Notes: a model not told the origin generated them from the sequence alone. DNA of 47,394 nt from Nostoc parmelioides FACHB-3921 (GCF_014696625.1 NZ_JACJQL010000046.1:1-47394); one strand, 5' to 3'. Shown: positions 24,361-33,207, counted from the stretch's first letter. Numbers and translations are program-made.

Positions 24361-25914
24361 TTAATCATCGTCCAGTTGTAGCAACTTTTCATTAATAATT
24401 TGTATCCGATTCTGCCCAATATCTTGGGAGAGAATTCGTTTACGCATTGCTTGTGTGAGTGCGCCTTTTTCTGCTAGCAGTAAACGCCGACGGATAGCAT
24501 CGAGTTTGCTAAGTGCGCCACTTTTATGATCAAATTCATCTGGACGGCGATTATAGAACTCTCGTAAAGCTTTTTCTGCACCTGCTACTTGTACTTGGTA
24601 CGCTGAACGCATTTCCTCGTATACAGCTTTTGGTAACACTCCCGTTTTCAAGAGGGTATCTAATTCGTCTTGTGCGGCTTTGGCTGTGATTAGTTGGGCT
24701 TGTAATTCTTCAACCTGTTGCTGTGACTGTGAAAATTGGGATAATTTTAAACGTTTGACTAATAATGGTAAGCTTAACCCCTGCCCCACCAAGGACACTA
24801 GGACGCAGCCGAAGACTATAGTAATAAGACTTTCCCGTCCTGGCAGTGTGGTAGGTAAACTTAACGCCAAAGCCATTGACAGTGAACCTTTAATGTTGCC
24901 TAAAAACAATAAGTGTTGCCAGCGTAGTGGAATTGGCCTGTCAAACCAACTAACTCCTGCGAGTAAAGGATAGATTGTCAAAACTCGCCCGACTTGATAA
25001 GCCAAAACAGCCAGTAGAATTGCAGGCAAAGTTTGCCAAAGCGTGATTAGATTGATTTCTACACCAATTAGCAGAAAAATAAAGGTGTTAGCAGTAAAAC
25101 TGGCATATTCCCAAAAACTCAATAAGGTAATGCGACTGGAAGCAGAAGTATTGCCAGACAGCCCAAAATTTCCGAAAATTAAACCAGCGACCACTACAGC
25201 TACAGCACCGGATACGCCTAAAAATTGTCCAACCTGAAAAGTTCCTAAGGCAACTGCCACAGTCAGCAGTAGGCTGCTTAGGGGATCATCTAAACGGTTA
25301 AATACAGGTATGCTCAGGTAGCCTAAGACTAAGCCAACAAGACAGCCACCCACAGAAATAAATAGCAGTTGTTGGATTCCCTCTATTAAAGTGAGCGAAC
25401 CAGTCGAATATACTTGCAAAATTAAATTGAAGGAAACTAAGGCCGCAGCATCGTTAAATAAAGTTTCTCCTTCAACGATGGTAGAAAGGCGGGAGGGTAC
25501 TGGTATTTCTTTAAATACGGCAATCATGGAAACTGTATCCGTGTTTGCCAGAATTACTCCTACAAGAAAAGCCGGTATCCAATTCAATCCCAGCCCAAAT
25601 TTTAACAAGATGGCGATAATAGCACTGGAAAGTATAGCCCCTGGCCCTGCCAGCAGGGCAATTGGTTTGAATGTACTACGTAAGCGGCTGATATCTGTAT
25701 TGATACCGGCTTCAAAGATAAGAATAGGCAGGAAAAGATTTAAAACCAGCGCCGGGTCTAAACCAATGGGACGAGACAAGAGTTCAGTTATAGGCAAACC
25801 TGCTAATACTAACCCTGTGACATAAGGAACTCGCAATCGCCGGGATAGCAACGCTACACCTGTGGCAACGAGTAAGAGAATAATAGAAATCTTGATTAAT
25901 TCGGTAATATTCAC
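24361..25914 (-). CDS. Na+(K+)/H+ antiporter, CPA1/NhaP type
   Basis: A 517-aa protein with about 12 membrane segments (residues 1-~385) and a C-terminal cytosolic helical tail of ~130 residues rich in Gln, Glu, Lys and Arg. Core motifs are LPILIFEAGINTD, GVILANTDTVSMIAVFKE and EGETLFNDAAALVSFNL; the FND stretch contains the Asn-Asp pair needed for cation-proton exchange. The tail resembles that of cyanobacterial NhaS-like exchangers. It exports Na+ or Li+ for H+ and supports salt and pH tolerance. Ion selectivity cannot be read from the sequence. Confidence 0.9.
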   Translation of the reverse strand: MNITELIKISIILLLVATGVALLSRRLRVPYVTGLVLAGLPITELLSRPIGLDPALVLNLFLPILIFEAGINTDISRLRSTFKPIALLAGPGAILSSAIIAILLKFGLGLNWIPAFLVGVILANTDTVSMIAVFKEIPVPSRLSTIVEGETLFNDAAALVSFNLILQVYSTGSLTLIEGIQQLLFISVGGCLVGLVLGYLSIPVFNRLDDPLSSLLLTVAVALGTFQVGQFLGVSGAVAVVVAGLIFGNFGLSGNTSASSRITLLSFWEYASFTANTFIFLLIGVEINLITLWQTLPAILLAVLAYQVGRVLTIYPLLAGVSWFDRPIPLRWQHLLFLGNIKGSLSMALALSLPTTLPGRESLITIVFGCVLVSLVGQGLSLPLLVKRLKLSQFSQSQQQVEELQAQLITAKAAQDELDTLLKTGVLPKAVYEEMRSAYQVQVAGAEKALREFYNRRPDEFDHKSGALSKLDAIRRRLLLAEKGALTQAMRKRILSQDIGQNRIQIINEKLLQLDDD

Positions 25915-26079
25915 GAAGATATGCAGAATTTATATGGTGTTCAATCAATTTTTGGAGGATACAGCCAGTTTGAACACTTCCCAAAGGATGAGAGGCTTGC
26001 ATAAAGTTATCAATTGCAACTCTCCCCTACTAAAAAATGGAAAATTACCCCCTTTGTTATTTGGGCAGGTCACAACCTC

Positions 26080-26106
26080 GTTATAGATTGGTAATGTATC
26101 TATAAC
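26080..26106. promoter_or_regulatory. Inverted repeat upstream of the EGY-like protease gene
   Basis: GTTATAGAT (26080-26088) and ATCTATAAC (26098-26106) form perfect 9-bp arms around TGGTAATGT, 45 bases before the ATG at 26152. Its place in the divergent promoter region suggests an operator. Confidence 0.4.
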
Positions 26107-26151
26107 ACCGGCCTAATTCGGGCTTAGTCTTTCACAGCGAAGGGTTGGGAA

Positions 26152-27633
26152 ATGTTTGCTTCCTCAGAGACTTCTATACTGGGAATAATTTTACTTGTAG
26201 CTTTCACCATTTTGGGTTGGGGCTTTTACCGCGCCAGACCTTTTGGTAAACTGGGAATCTTAGCCTGGTTGCAGTCGGTGGTATTAATGGCTCCCTGGCT
26301 GTTATTTTTTGGTTTGTTTGCTGCCGGGATTTATATCAACATCGTCGGCATATTGTTCTTGGTCGTAGGTTCTGCTGGATTGTACATCTATTTGGGTAGA
26401 CAGTTGCGATCGCTTGGACAAGATGCCATCCTCAAGCAACGGGCAACGGAAAGGCTGGCGGCTGAATCTTCACCAACGCCAGAAAATATCCCCCAGCCTG
26501 TGGGGGTAGTTGTAGAAATCATGCCAATCCCCGAAGAAGACTTAAATGTAATTAAAGGCATTTTCGGGATTGATACCTTTTTTGCCACAGAAACGATCGC
26601 CTACCAAGAAGGTGCTATCTTCAAAGGTAATCTACGCGGCGAACCCCAAGAGGTTCATACTCGTCTGAGTAAGAGTTTGCAAGACAAGTTAGGTGAAAAG
26701 TATCGCCTATTTTTAGTAGAAAATACAGACACTAAGCCTGTGGTGATTGTGTTACCCAGCACTAATGATCCACGCCCGACAACATTACCACAGAAGGCTT
26801 TTGCTGCCATCCTGGGTATAGCAACTATCGGCACTAGCCTAGAAACTGCTGGATTACTCTTGAATTTTGATTTATTTTCCACTCCAGCCAGATTGCCAGA
26901 GGCTTTGCCCATAGGGGTCGGGATATTTGCCATTTTAGTGGCTCATGAAATTGGGCATTGGTTACTTGCTCGCCGTCATCAAGTCCGCCTCAGCTGGCCT
27001 TTCTTTTTGCCGGCTGTACAAATCGGTTCTTTTGGGGCAATTACTCGCTTCGAGTCACTATTACCCAATCGCTCAGTATTATTCGATATTGCGGTCGCTG
27101 GGCCGATAGCTGGTGGGATTGTTTCTTTGCTCATGTTGATTGTGGGTTTGCTGCTATCCCACCAAGGCAGTTTATTTCAGTTACCCAATCAGTTTTTTCA
27201 AGGATCAATTTTGGTCGGTAGTCTAGCACGGGTTGTCTTGGGTTCGGCGCTGCAATCGCCTTTAGTCAACGTCCATCCATTGGTAATAATTGGTTGGCTA
27301 GGATTGGTCATCACCGCTTTGAACTTAATGCCAGCTGGCTCCTTAGATGGTGGTCGGATTATTCAGGCAATTTACGGACGTAAAACCGCAGGTAGAGCAA
27401 CATTTGCTACTTTAATTGTGTTGGCATTGGTTTCTCTGGGTAATGCACTGGCGATGTATTGGGCGATCGTGATTTTGTTCTTACAACGGGATTTAGAACG
27501 TCCCAACTTGAATGAAATTAGCGAACCCGATGATGCTAGGGCGGCTTTATGCTTGCTTGTTTTGTTCTTGATGATTACTACCCTTTTACCTCTAACTCCT
27601 GCTTTGGCTGGGCGTTTGGGGATTGGTGGTTAG
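26152..27633 (+). CDS. Site-2 protease, M50 family, EGY-like
   Basis: A 493-aa membrane metalloprotease. The zinc site is HEIGHW (HExxH, residues ~264-268) and the third ligand is in LNLMPAGSLDGGRIIQ. A soluble domain before the active site contains AIFKGNLRGEPQEV; the GNLRG motif is the hallmark of the plastid EGY and related cyanobacterial S2P group. About eight hydrophobic segments are present, the first ones (residues ~10-85) preceding the GNLRG domain. Plant EGY1 is needed for chloroplast development; cyanobacterial members probably process membrane-anchored regulators. Convergent with the Rpn gene. Confidence 0.9.
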   Translation: MFASSETSILGIILLVAFTILGWGFYRARPFGKLGILAWLQSVVLMAPWLLFFGLFAAGIYINIVGILFLVVGSAGLYIYLGRQLRSLGQDAILKQRATERLAAESSPTPENIPQPVGVVVEIMPIPEEDLNVIKGIFGIDTFFATETIAYQEGAIFKGNLRGEPQEVHTRLSKSLQDKLGEKYRLFLVENTDTKPVVIVLPSTNDPRPTTLPQKAFAAILGIATIGTSLETAGLLLNFDLFSTPARLPEALPIGVGIFAILVAHEIGHWLLARRHQVRLSWPFFLPAVQIGSFGAITRFESLLPNRSVLFDIAVAGPIAGGIVSLLMLIVGLLLSHQGSLFQLPNQFFQGSILVGSLARVVLGSALQSPLVNVHPLVIIGWLGLVITALNLMPAGSLDGGRIIQAIYGRKTAGRATFATLIVLALVSLGNALAMYWAIVILFLQRDLERPNLNEISEPDDARAALCLLVLFLMITTLLPLTPALAGRLGIGG

Positions 27634-27648
27634 TTCAGTCTTAGCTAT

Positions 27649-27675
27649 ATCCTCGACTTTTTCTAAGTCGGGGAT
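27649..27675. terminator. Hairpin between the EGY-like protease and Rpn genes
   Basis: ATCCTCGACTT (27649-27659) pairs with AAGTCGGGGAT (27665-27675) with one G-U type mismatch and a TTTCT loop. It lies between convergent genes. Confidence 0.6.
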
Positions 27676-27694
27676 CTGAAAACTCAATTTCATC

Positions 27695-28603
27695 TTAAAG
27701 GGCTTCTAACCAAGCTTGTAAATTAGCCAAACTTGTAAAATCTAATAACGCTTCGCTCAAATCTTCGAGAATCGGTAGAGGTAGAGTGGAAATGTGCGAT
27801 CGCATTTCTTGAGAAATTTCTCCAAATCGCTTAGTTAGCAATCGAATAACCAGATTCACAGCCTCTTGCTGTCTTCCTTCTTCACGCCCTTCTTCACGCC
27901 CTTCTTCCCGTCCTTCTTCCCGTCCTTCTTCACGCCCTTCTTCCCGTCCTTCTTCTTTAATCTCTCTATAAATTCTCGTTTCTTTAAGTGTAATTCCCAA
28001 CATTTCTTCTACCTCTGTTTTACTTAATTGTTCAAACTTGTACACCATTATCGTTGTGATCATCTCTATTATGGCGCGGTTTGATGGTTGAGATGCTTGC
28101 TGTTGACTCCTTGTTAATAAATATCTAGCTTCCAAGGGTGCTTGTTCTTCATTTATCGTAGTTAAAACCATCAATGCTAACCATAAGGGCAAAGAGCGAA
28201 TATCACCCAATTCATCTAAATACACTCGATGAACTTGGTTGCTGTTCAGTAATGCACGATGGGGATAAACATCGCTTTGTTCGGTATAGCGCGATGGATA
28301 AATGATTACCGCTTGCCAATCGCTAAATCTAGCACGGTTGCGGTAGAAGTATAACGCGGATTCTGCAAATACTCTTTCATAAAGCTGTTCATCTTTTTGG
28401 AACTGCACCTCACAGAAATACACAACACCAGGATTTTCGCTGTCTGGTGGTAAAAATACCCCATCGATTTCAAATTTTGGTTCTTTAACAGCTACCGAAT
28501 CAAATCGATAAGACTCCGCATTTATAGGAGGGTTTGTCAATAATTCAAATAGTAAACTGGGAGATTGTTGGAACAGTTTATAAAATATCGAATCTCGACG
28601 CAT
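27695..28603 (-). CDS. Rpn/DUF2887-type PD-(D/E)XK nuclease-like protein with an EEGR repeat
   Basis: A 302-aa protein of the transposase-like/Rpn superfamily common in Nostoc. It starts MRRDSIFYKLFQQSPSLLFELL, typical of DUF2887; the nuclease core shows IDGVFLPP (Asp) and VVYFCEVQFQ (E-x-Q). Residues ~216-243 are seven copies of EEGR, coded by a 12-bp tandem repeat, and a DUF4351-like tail follows (NLVIRLLTKRFGEISQEM...LEDLSEALLDF). Rpn proteins promote RecA-independent recombination in E. coli; the role here is unknown. Confidence 0.85.
   Translation of the reverse strand: MRRDSIFYKLFQQSPSLLFELLTNPPINAESYRFDSVAVKEPKFEIDGVFLPPDSENPGVVYFCEVQFQKDEQLYERVFAESALYFYRNRARFSDWQAVIIYPSRYTEQSDVYPHRALLNSNQVHRVYLDELGDIRSLPLWLALMVLTTINEEQAPLEARYLLTRSQQQASQPSNRAIIEMITTIMVYKFEQLSKTEVEEMLGITLKETRIYREIKEEGREEGREEGREEGREEGREEGREEGRQQEAVNLVIRLLTKRFGEISQEMRSHISTLPLPILEDLSEALLDFTSLANLQAWLEAL
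27874..27957 (-). repeat. 12-bp tandem repeat (7 units) coding EEGR
   Basis: Seven 12-base units of the type CTTCTTCACGCC/CTTCTTCCCGTC (plus strand) encode EEGR x7 in the Rpn-like gene. Because 12 is a multiple of 3, copy number can change without a frameshift. End points are approximate. Confidence 0.85.
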
Positions 28604-28683
28604 GAAAGAATTTGGCTGATTTTTCGTTTATGGTTAACAGTCTCTGATAAAACTTAAAAAAGGGCAATTCTTTGCAGCCCCAT

Positions 28684-28715
28684 ACACCACAGAAGCCTCA
28701 ATTCTTCCGTGGTGT
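28684..28715 (-). terminator. Candidate hairpin after the GHL10-type gene
   Basis: ACACCACAGAAG (28684-28695) and CTTCCGTGGTGT (28704-28715) pair with one G-U. It lies just downstream of the minus-strand hydrolase gene; its minus-strand T run comes about 20 bases later. Confidence 0.45.
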
Positions 28716-28726
28716 GTCGCGTTTAT

Positions 28727-29977
28727 TTATGGCTTCCAACCTGTAATCAGATTGGGATATTTGGCTGGTTGGGAGAATATTTGTTGGAAGCCGGCTTGAC
28801 GTTTTGCGGATGCTTCCTGGCTGAGATTCCAGAGGGTTTCGTAGAAGAAGAAAGAAACGCCAGCAAAGTTGCGATCGCGTACTTTCTGTACTTGGGTTTG
28901 AATCTGTTGCATAGGTACGGAGCGATTTTTCAGCCCAGATAAAATCCCAATACTCACAGGGATATGTGCTTTGGCTGCTTTGACTTCTGGATATTCTAAT
29001 TCTTGAACAAAAACGTTTAAATCATCCCGGTAAATTTGCAATACCAGTTCCTCAATCAGTCCCATTCTTTCCCATTTCTGCCAATCTGCTAAAAAGTAAT
29101 CATAGGAGAAACGCTGAGGATTAGGTGCAACGGAAACCAAGCAATCTTTTTTAGTAGCTTTAATCGCTTTAAATACTCTTTGCATGAAGTTGGTAATTTT
29201 ACTGGCTCTCCAACGTAACCATTCCGGATCACGGGGGTTTTTGGAGGGGGCTTGACCACGGTGTTCTTTTTTGTATAAAGCTACTGTGTAGGCATCGTAG
29301 CCTAATTCTGAAGGTAAGCCGAAATGATCGTCAAATTGAATACCATCAACGTCATAGTTTCTCACAATCTCCACGATTAAATCTTGGATAAATTGTTGAA
29401 CATCTGGCCGGAAGGGATTTAACCATACGCGATCGTGTTTACCTTCCTTGACTATGCGACTACCGTTGCTGCGACTGGTTAACCATTGGGGACGGTTTTT
29501 GGCGAGGAGCGAATCGGCTGGAGCCATGAACCCAAATTCAAACCAGGGAATTACGGTTAGTCCTTGTTTATGTCCTTCCGTGACGATTTCTTTGAGCATA
29601 TCTCGCCCCTGTAATCCTGGGGTGGGGTCGATCGCTCGTCCAATAACTTTGGCTGCAACTTTGCTGGGGTAAAGTGTATATCCCCAGTTCCACACTGCTG
29701 GATATACGGTGTTGAAGTTGAGTTTATCTAAACTTTGTAAAGATGTTTTGAGGCGATCTCGTTCAAATAATACATCACTATCAATATTGGTTAACCATAC
29801 CCCTCTCAATTCAGATGCTAATCCTGCACCAGGCGTAATTTGAGCGTTTAAGGGAAACGATAGCATCACCGTAGCCACAACACTCAAAACCATCATTAAG
29901 CCAAAGAATACCTGCTTTTTAATTGCTGCAATATTAGGTAATAAAGATCCACTACACCACTTCACAAATACTTTCAT
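28727..29977 (-). CDS. Secreted glycoside hydrolase-like protein, GHL10/DUF187 family
   Basis: A 416-aa protein with an N-terminal membrane/signal segment (KKQVFFGLMMVLSVVATVML, residues ~21-40), so it is exported or anchored. The TIM-barrel GHL10 domain begins ELRGVWLTNIDSDVLF and contains LNFNTVYPAVWNWGYTLYPS, VIPWFEFGFMAP, VWLNPFRPDVQQFI, YDVDGIQFDDHFG and VSVAPNPQRFSYDY, characteristic blocks of the family. FDD of GIQFDDH is the likely catalytic region. Cyanobacterial and E. coli (DigH) relatives act on denuded peptidoglycan glycan strands, so cell wall remodelling is a reasonable guess. Length is typical. Confidence 0.88.
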   Translation of the reverse strand: MKVFVKWCSGSLLPNIAAIKKQVFFGLMMVLSVVATVMLSFPLNAQITPGAGLASELRGVWLTNIDSDVLFERDRLKTSLQSLDKLNFNTVYPAVWNWGYTLYPSKVAAKVIGRAIDPTPGLQGRDMLKEIVTEGHKQGLTVIPWFEFGFMAPADSLLAKNRPQWLTSRSNGSRIVKEGKHDRVWLNPFRPDVQQFIQDLIVEIVRNYDVDGIQFDDHFGLPSELGYDAYTVALYKKEHRGQAPSKNPRDPEWLRWRASKITNFMQRVFKAIKATKKDCLVSVAPNPQRFSYDYFLADWQKWERMGLIEELVLQIYRDDLNVFVQELEYPEVKAAKAHIPVSIGILSGLKNRSVPMQQIQTQVQKVRDRNFAGVSFFFYETLWNLSQEASAKRQAGFQQIFSQPAKYPNLITGWKP

Positions 29978-30388
29978 AAATCGTTACAAACATCTGCTAA
30001 GAAAACATGAAGCATGACTGTAATAGTTAAGCAGAAGTTGCACCGTTTTGTTAGCGTTGAGTGGTCAGAAGCCTTGCCATAAAAGGCTGATAAAGTTGTC
30101 TTCAAATCGGCAAAACTACCTTTGGCATGGGATTTGCTAGCTCAAAAAGCTGGAAAATTTTCTGCTCTTACCTGTTTGTCAATCCCATATAATCTTTATA
30201 TTCATTAGATAATTATGTAAATTTTTAACTAATTTTGGAAAAATAGTGTATCTTTATGGTGATTCTAAGTAAAAATAACGAAAGCTTAGGATAAAAAATC
30301 AAATAGTTACTTAAACAAGTAATAAGAATACACTAAGTAACTCTATCACTGTGTTAAGCAACTTTAGAAACCACGGATCAGGTTGATA
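29978..30388. other. AT-rich divergent intergenic region
   Basis: About 410 bases between the divergent GHL10-type gene and the gene at 30389. No open frame or repeat array is visible. AAAATAACGAAAGCTTAGG and several ACTTAAGT-like stretches occur, but no promoter can be assigned with confidence. Confidence 0.4.
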
Positions 30389-30886
30389 ATGAACAGCTTA
30401 AGTAACTCGCAAGACCTATTGACAGACATGACAGCCGCCACAAAAAGATTAGAAAGGGCGCTGATGCTGGCTACTGGCGAGTTCTCACTCATCTTAGCTT
30501 GTGCCAACTCTGTGAAAAAACAGCAGCAAACCCTTAATTCCTTACAAGAATCTTCTTCAACCAACATTCAAGAGATTACCCTCTCACCAACGGACGAGAC
30601 ACTATACACAACCATTAAAACCAGATTGGGCAATACTCAACCGGAAGTTCTGATGATTCGGGGTTTAGAATCGGTAGAGGCCATTAACCAACTCATTCTC
30701 AGTACAAATATCATGCGAGATGAGTTTCGTAAAGACTTTCATTTCCCCTTGGTATTATGGGTAAATGATGAAATTCTTCAGAAATTAATCTGGTTAGCAC
30801 CCGATTTAAAAAACTGGGCAGCTAACACCATTAAATTCGATGGGGTTCAAAATCCACTGATGGAAACTTCAGCCCTAACTGCTTAA
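30389..30886 (+). CDS. Unrecognised 165-aa protein, possibly a truncated N-terminal domain of a larger protein
   Basis: The ATG at 30389 has GGATCAGG upstream, better than the TTG at 30383. The protein has MTAATKRLERALMLATGEFSLILACANSVKKQQ, then a region ending with FHFPLVLWVNDEILQKLIWLAPDLKNWAANTIKF. From memory this last block resembles the N-terminal module of large cyanobacterial ATPase/TPR or CHAT proteins (LWVNDE.LQKL..LAPD..SWA), where it is followed by long repeat domains. Here it ends 20 residues later and STRR DNA begins immediately. Either it is a stand-alone module or the 3' part was deleted. Function unknown. Confidence 0.65.
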   Translation: MNSLSNSQDLLTDMTAATKRLERALMLATGEFSLILACANSVKKQQQTLNSLQESSSTNIQEITLSPTDETLYTTIKTRLGNTQPEVLMIRGLESVEAINQLILSTNIMRDEFRKDFHFPLVLWVNDEILQKLIWLAPDLKNWAANTIKFDGVQNPLMETSALTA

Positions 30887-30911
30887 GACTGGTGGGGATT
30901 GGGGATTGGGA

Positions 30912-30949
30912 ACAAAAAAGTAAAAAGTAAAAAGGTAAAAGATTTTTTC
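30912..30949 (+). repeat. 38-bp dispersed repeat, copy 2
   Basis: Identical over 38 bases to 16742-16779 and in the same orientation. Both copies follow GGGGATTGGG, so the shared unit may be longer with small changes. Confidence 0.85.
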
Positions 30950-31024
30950 CTTTGACCAACTGTTTTCTATTTCTCTAGAAATACTTAGGAACAAAAAATT
31001 AATACACGAGCGTCCATCTTCACA

Positions 31025-31058
31025 TATATAGCTGTCGCCAGTAGTGCTAGGACATCAA
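31025..31058 (+). repeat. 34-bp dispersed repeat, copy A
   Basis: Reads TATATAGCTGTCGCCAG...GGACATCAA. It matches 31107-31140 at 26 of 34 positions, with the first and last parts conserved and the middle diverged. Confidence 0.7.
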
Positions 31059-31106
31059 CAGATGATACAACCTAGACACAAAAAGACTTTTCACCCAGTC
31101 CCCAGC

Positions 31107-31140
31107 TATATAGCCGTAGCCAGATAGATTAGGACATCAA
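31107..31140 (+). repeat. 34-bp dispersed repeat, copy B
   Basis: Reads TATATAGCCGTAGCCAG...GGACATCAA. Eighteen bases, TATAGCCGTAGCCAGATA (31109-31126), recur inverted at 14082-14099. Confidence 0.7.
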
Positions 31141-31176
31141 GCTAAGAGCAAACGGTGACAACACAAGGCTTTCAAG

Positions 31177-31206
31177 TCTGTCAACCGTCAACCGTCAACC
31201 GTCAAC
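31177..31206 (+). repeat. GTCAACC heptad repeat
   Basis: About four units of GTCAACC (GTCAACCGTCAACCGTCAAC...), another STRR heptad type, in the gap before the modular secreted protein gene. Confidence 0.75.
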
Positions 31207-31357
31207 AGCTATACATCAGAAGACATACCAGCAAGAAGTCCCAAGTAATGTTATCTGGGGAATAATTACGGAATTTATCTGATTTCTTAGGTATTAATTC
31301 TTGAACATTGCAATACTGAACTCTAGACGCTGATGTCAGCGTTTTATCTTAGGAATT

Positions 31358-33145
31358 ATGCTGCCAATTTATCGTTATACTAAACAGGCTCAAATTATTA
31401 CTGCTTTAATCTTGACTGGTATTCTATCTGTTGGTGGTGGGTTGACACTTATAAAGAACGCCAGCGCTTCATCTATCGATTTTTTAGCACAAAATGTTCC
31501 AGCGAACCGCTTACCGCGCCTTGTAGCTAATGCTGTGTTGCGGGATTTATCAAATAGAGAAGGAATTTCTTCCCTCTTTTTGAAAATCACTGATTATCGT
31601 CAACAAACTTGGCGCAATGGTTGTTTAGAACTACAGCGACCGGATGAACTCTGTTCTCAGGCTTTAGTTCCAGGTTGGCGAGTTGTAGTTTCTCGCGGTA
31701 AACAAACCTGGATTTATCACACCAATCAAAATGGTTCTGTGGTTAGGTTAAACGAACAACTTAACACAGGTAGATTACCCCAAAATGTGAGAAATGCTGT
31801 ATTAGCAGAGGCGCGACAAATCTCAGGATTGCCAACTAGGGCTTTGAGTGTTGTGGAATTTCAGCCGACTAACTGGGTTGAAGGTTGTGAAGTCTCCACT
31901 TTTCCCAATCCTTGCGATCAAATTTTAGTCTCTGGTTGGCAAGTAACTGTAGGTGCTGGGAATCAGCGTTGGGTATTTGTCAGTAATGAAAATGGTGATA
32001 GAGTCCGGTTAGCAACTGGAAGTAATCCCAGTGCAAATTTACCAACATCGATTATAGATGAAGTGTTAGCGGATGCTTCCAATCGCAGTAGAAGCAAGAT
32101 TGCAGTCAGTTCGAGAAATATTACCCAAGCAGAACGGGTGGTGTGGAGTAATGGCTGTCTAGATTTAGATGGGGGCGTTTGTACCTTCGCACAAGTGCCT
32201 GGTTGGCGTGTTACGGTCACAATAGGCCGGGAAAAGTTCGTTTATCACACTGACAATAACTTTTTAGTCAAGTTCAATCGAGCTGCTAGCACAACTACTG
32301 GTAATGTTAACTCTGGGCAACCAATACCTATTTCTGAAAGTGAATTACCGCCACCTTTAGATAGGAATGTGGTCTTCCGCTCAATTGCGAGTGGTGGTTT
32401 TACTGGCAGAACCTACGAGACAATTTTGCTCAATGATGGTCGATTGATTCGTGTGCAGATTGGTAATGCTAATGATTCTGAACGCAGTGTGCGCCGTCTG
32501 AGTCGCCAAGAATTACAGCAATTTCAGCAGTTGCTACAACGTTATAGAGGCGAATTTAATAATCTGCGCTACCCCGCACCCAGAAGCAGTGCTGACTTTA
32601 TCACTTACACTCTTACTAGCCAAGAAGGTACAGTGGAATACAATGATATTTCTGTAAATAGCGTACCGAGAAATTTACAAGCTGTTATTACCGCTTGGAA
32701 TCAAATTAACGATACCCAAATCTCAGATGATGGTAATCTCAACCCTGTACCGATTCGTCCCAGCGAGTTACCACCACCTTTAGATCAAGGTGTAGTATTT
32801 CGAGAAATTTCTAGCGGTGGCTTTGCGGGTAGAACCTACGAAACAGTATTACGTGATGATGGTTTGTTAATCCGTGTGCGGATTGGGGATGCGAATGATT
32901 CTGAGCGCAGTGTGCGCCGTGTTCCTATGCAGCAAGTACGTCAATTCCAACGGTTGCTAGAACGCAGATCACAGGAGTTCCAAAATATTAATTACCCAGC
33001 CCCTAGAGGTGCTGCTGATTTTATCACCTACACTCTGACCAGCGAAGACGGTACAGTACAGTACAACGATATTTCTCAGAATAACTTGCCGCAGGATTTA
33101 CTGGGAGTGGTGCAAGCTTGGAGGGATATTGTGGGGAATAGGTAA
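31358..33145 (+). CDS. Secreted modular protein with 3 + 2 internal repeats, function unknown
   Basis: A 595-aa protein with a signal peptide-like start (residues ~10-37, ending NASASS). It then has three ~90-residue repeats (about 48-130, 138-220 and 228-310). Each has a W..GC(L/E)...C...PGW(R/Q)V(V/T)V block, so each repeat holds one Cys pair that could be a disulfide, plus a closing VYHT/WVFVSN strand. After a linker come two ~110-residue repeats (about 335-445 and 470-590) with SELPPPLD..VVFR.I.SGGF.GRTYET, RIG.ANDSERSVRR and YPAPR..ADFITYTLTS..GTV.YNDIS, strongly similar to each other. An extracellular or periplasmic role is likely; no enzyme motif is recognised. Confidence 0.75.
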   Translation: MLPIYRYTKQAQIITALILTGILSVGGGLTLIKNASASSIDFLAQNVPANRLPRLVANAVLRDLSNREGISSLFLKITDYRQQTWRNGCLELQRPDELCSQALVPGWRVVVSRGKQTWIYHTNQNGSVVRLNEQLNTGRLPQNVRNAVLAEARQISGLPTRALSVVEFQPTNWVEGCEVSTFPNPCDQILVSGWQVTVGAGNQRWVFVSNENGDRVRLATGSNPSANLPTSIIDEVLADASNRSRSKIAVSSRNITQAERVVWSNGCLDLDGGVCTFAQVPGWRVTVTIGREKFVYHTDNNFLVKFNRAASTTTGNVNSGQPIPISESELPPPLDRNVVFRSIASGGFTGRTYETILLNDGRLIRVQIGNANDSERSVRRLSRQELQQFQQLLQRYRGEFNNLRYPAPRSSADFITYTLTSQEGTVEYNDISVNSVPRNLQAVITAWNQINDTQISDDGNLNPVPIRPSELPPPLDQGVVFREISSGGFAGRTYETVLRDDGLLIRVRIGDANDSERSVRRVPMQQVRQFQRLLERRSQEFQNINYPAPRGAADFITYTLTSEDGTVQYNDISQNNLPQDLLGVVQAWRDIVGNR

Positions 33146-33207
33146 TTGGGAATGGGTAATTGGGTGTTTCTTGATATTAGAAGATTTCCTCACAAGTTCC
33201 TCATGTT

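Larger units (their letters stand above)
30887..31357. repeat. Gene-free repeat cluster
   Basis: About 470 bases between two genes, made largely of dispersed repeats: GGGGATTG units (30891-30910), the second copy of the 38-bp repeat (30912-30949), two 34-bp units at 31025-31058 and 31107-31140, a CCCAGTCCCC remnant near 31097, and GTCAACC heptads (31177-31206). The last ~120 bases probably hold the promoter of the gene at 31358. Confidence 0.75.

Noticed and set aside
25391..25825. 144-codon plus-strand frame opposite the antiporter
   Set aside because: It is antisense to conserved transmembrane motifs and shows no domain.
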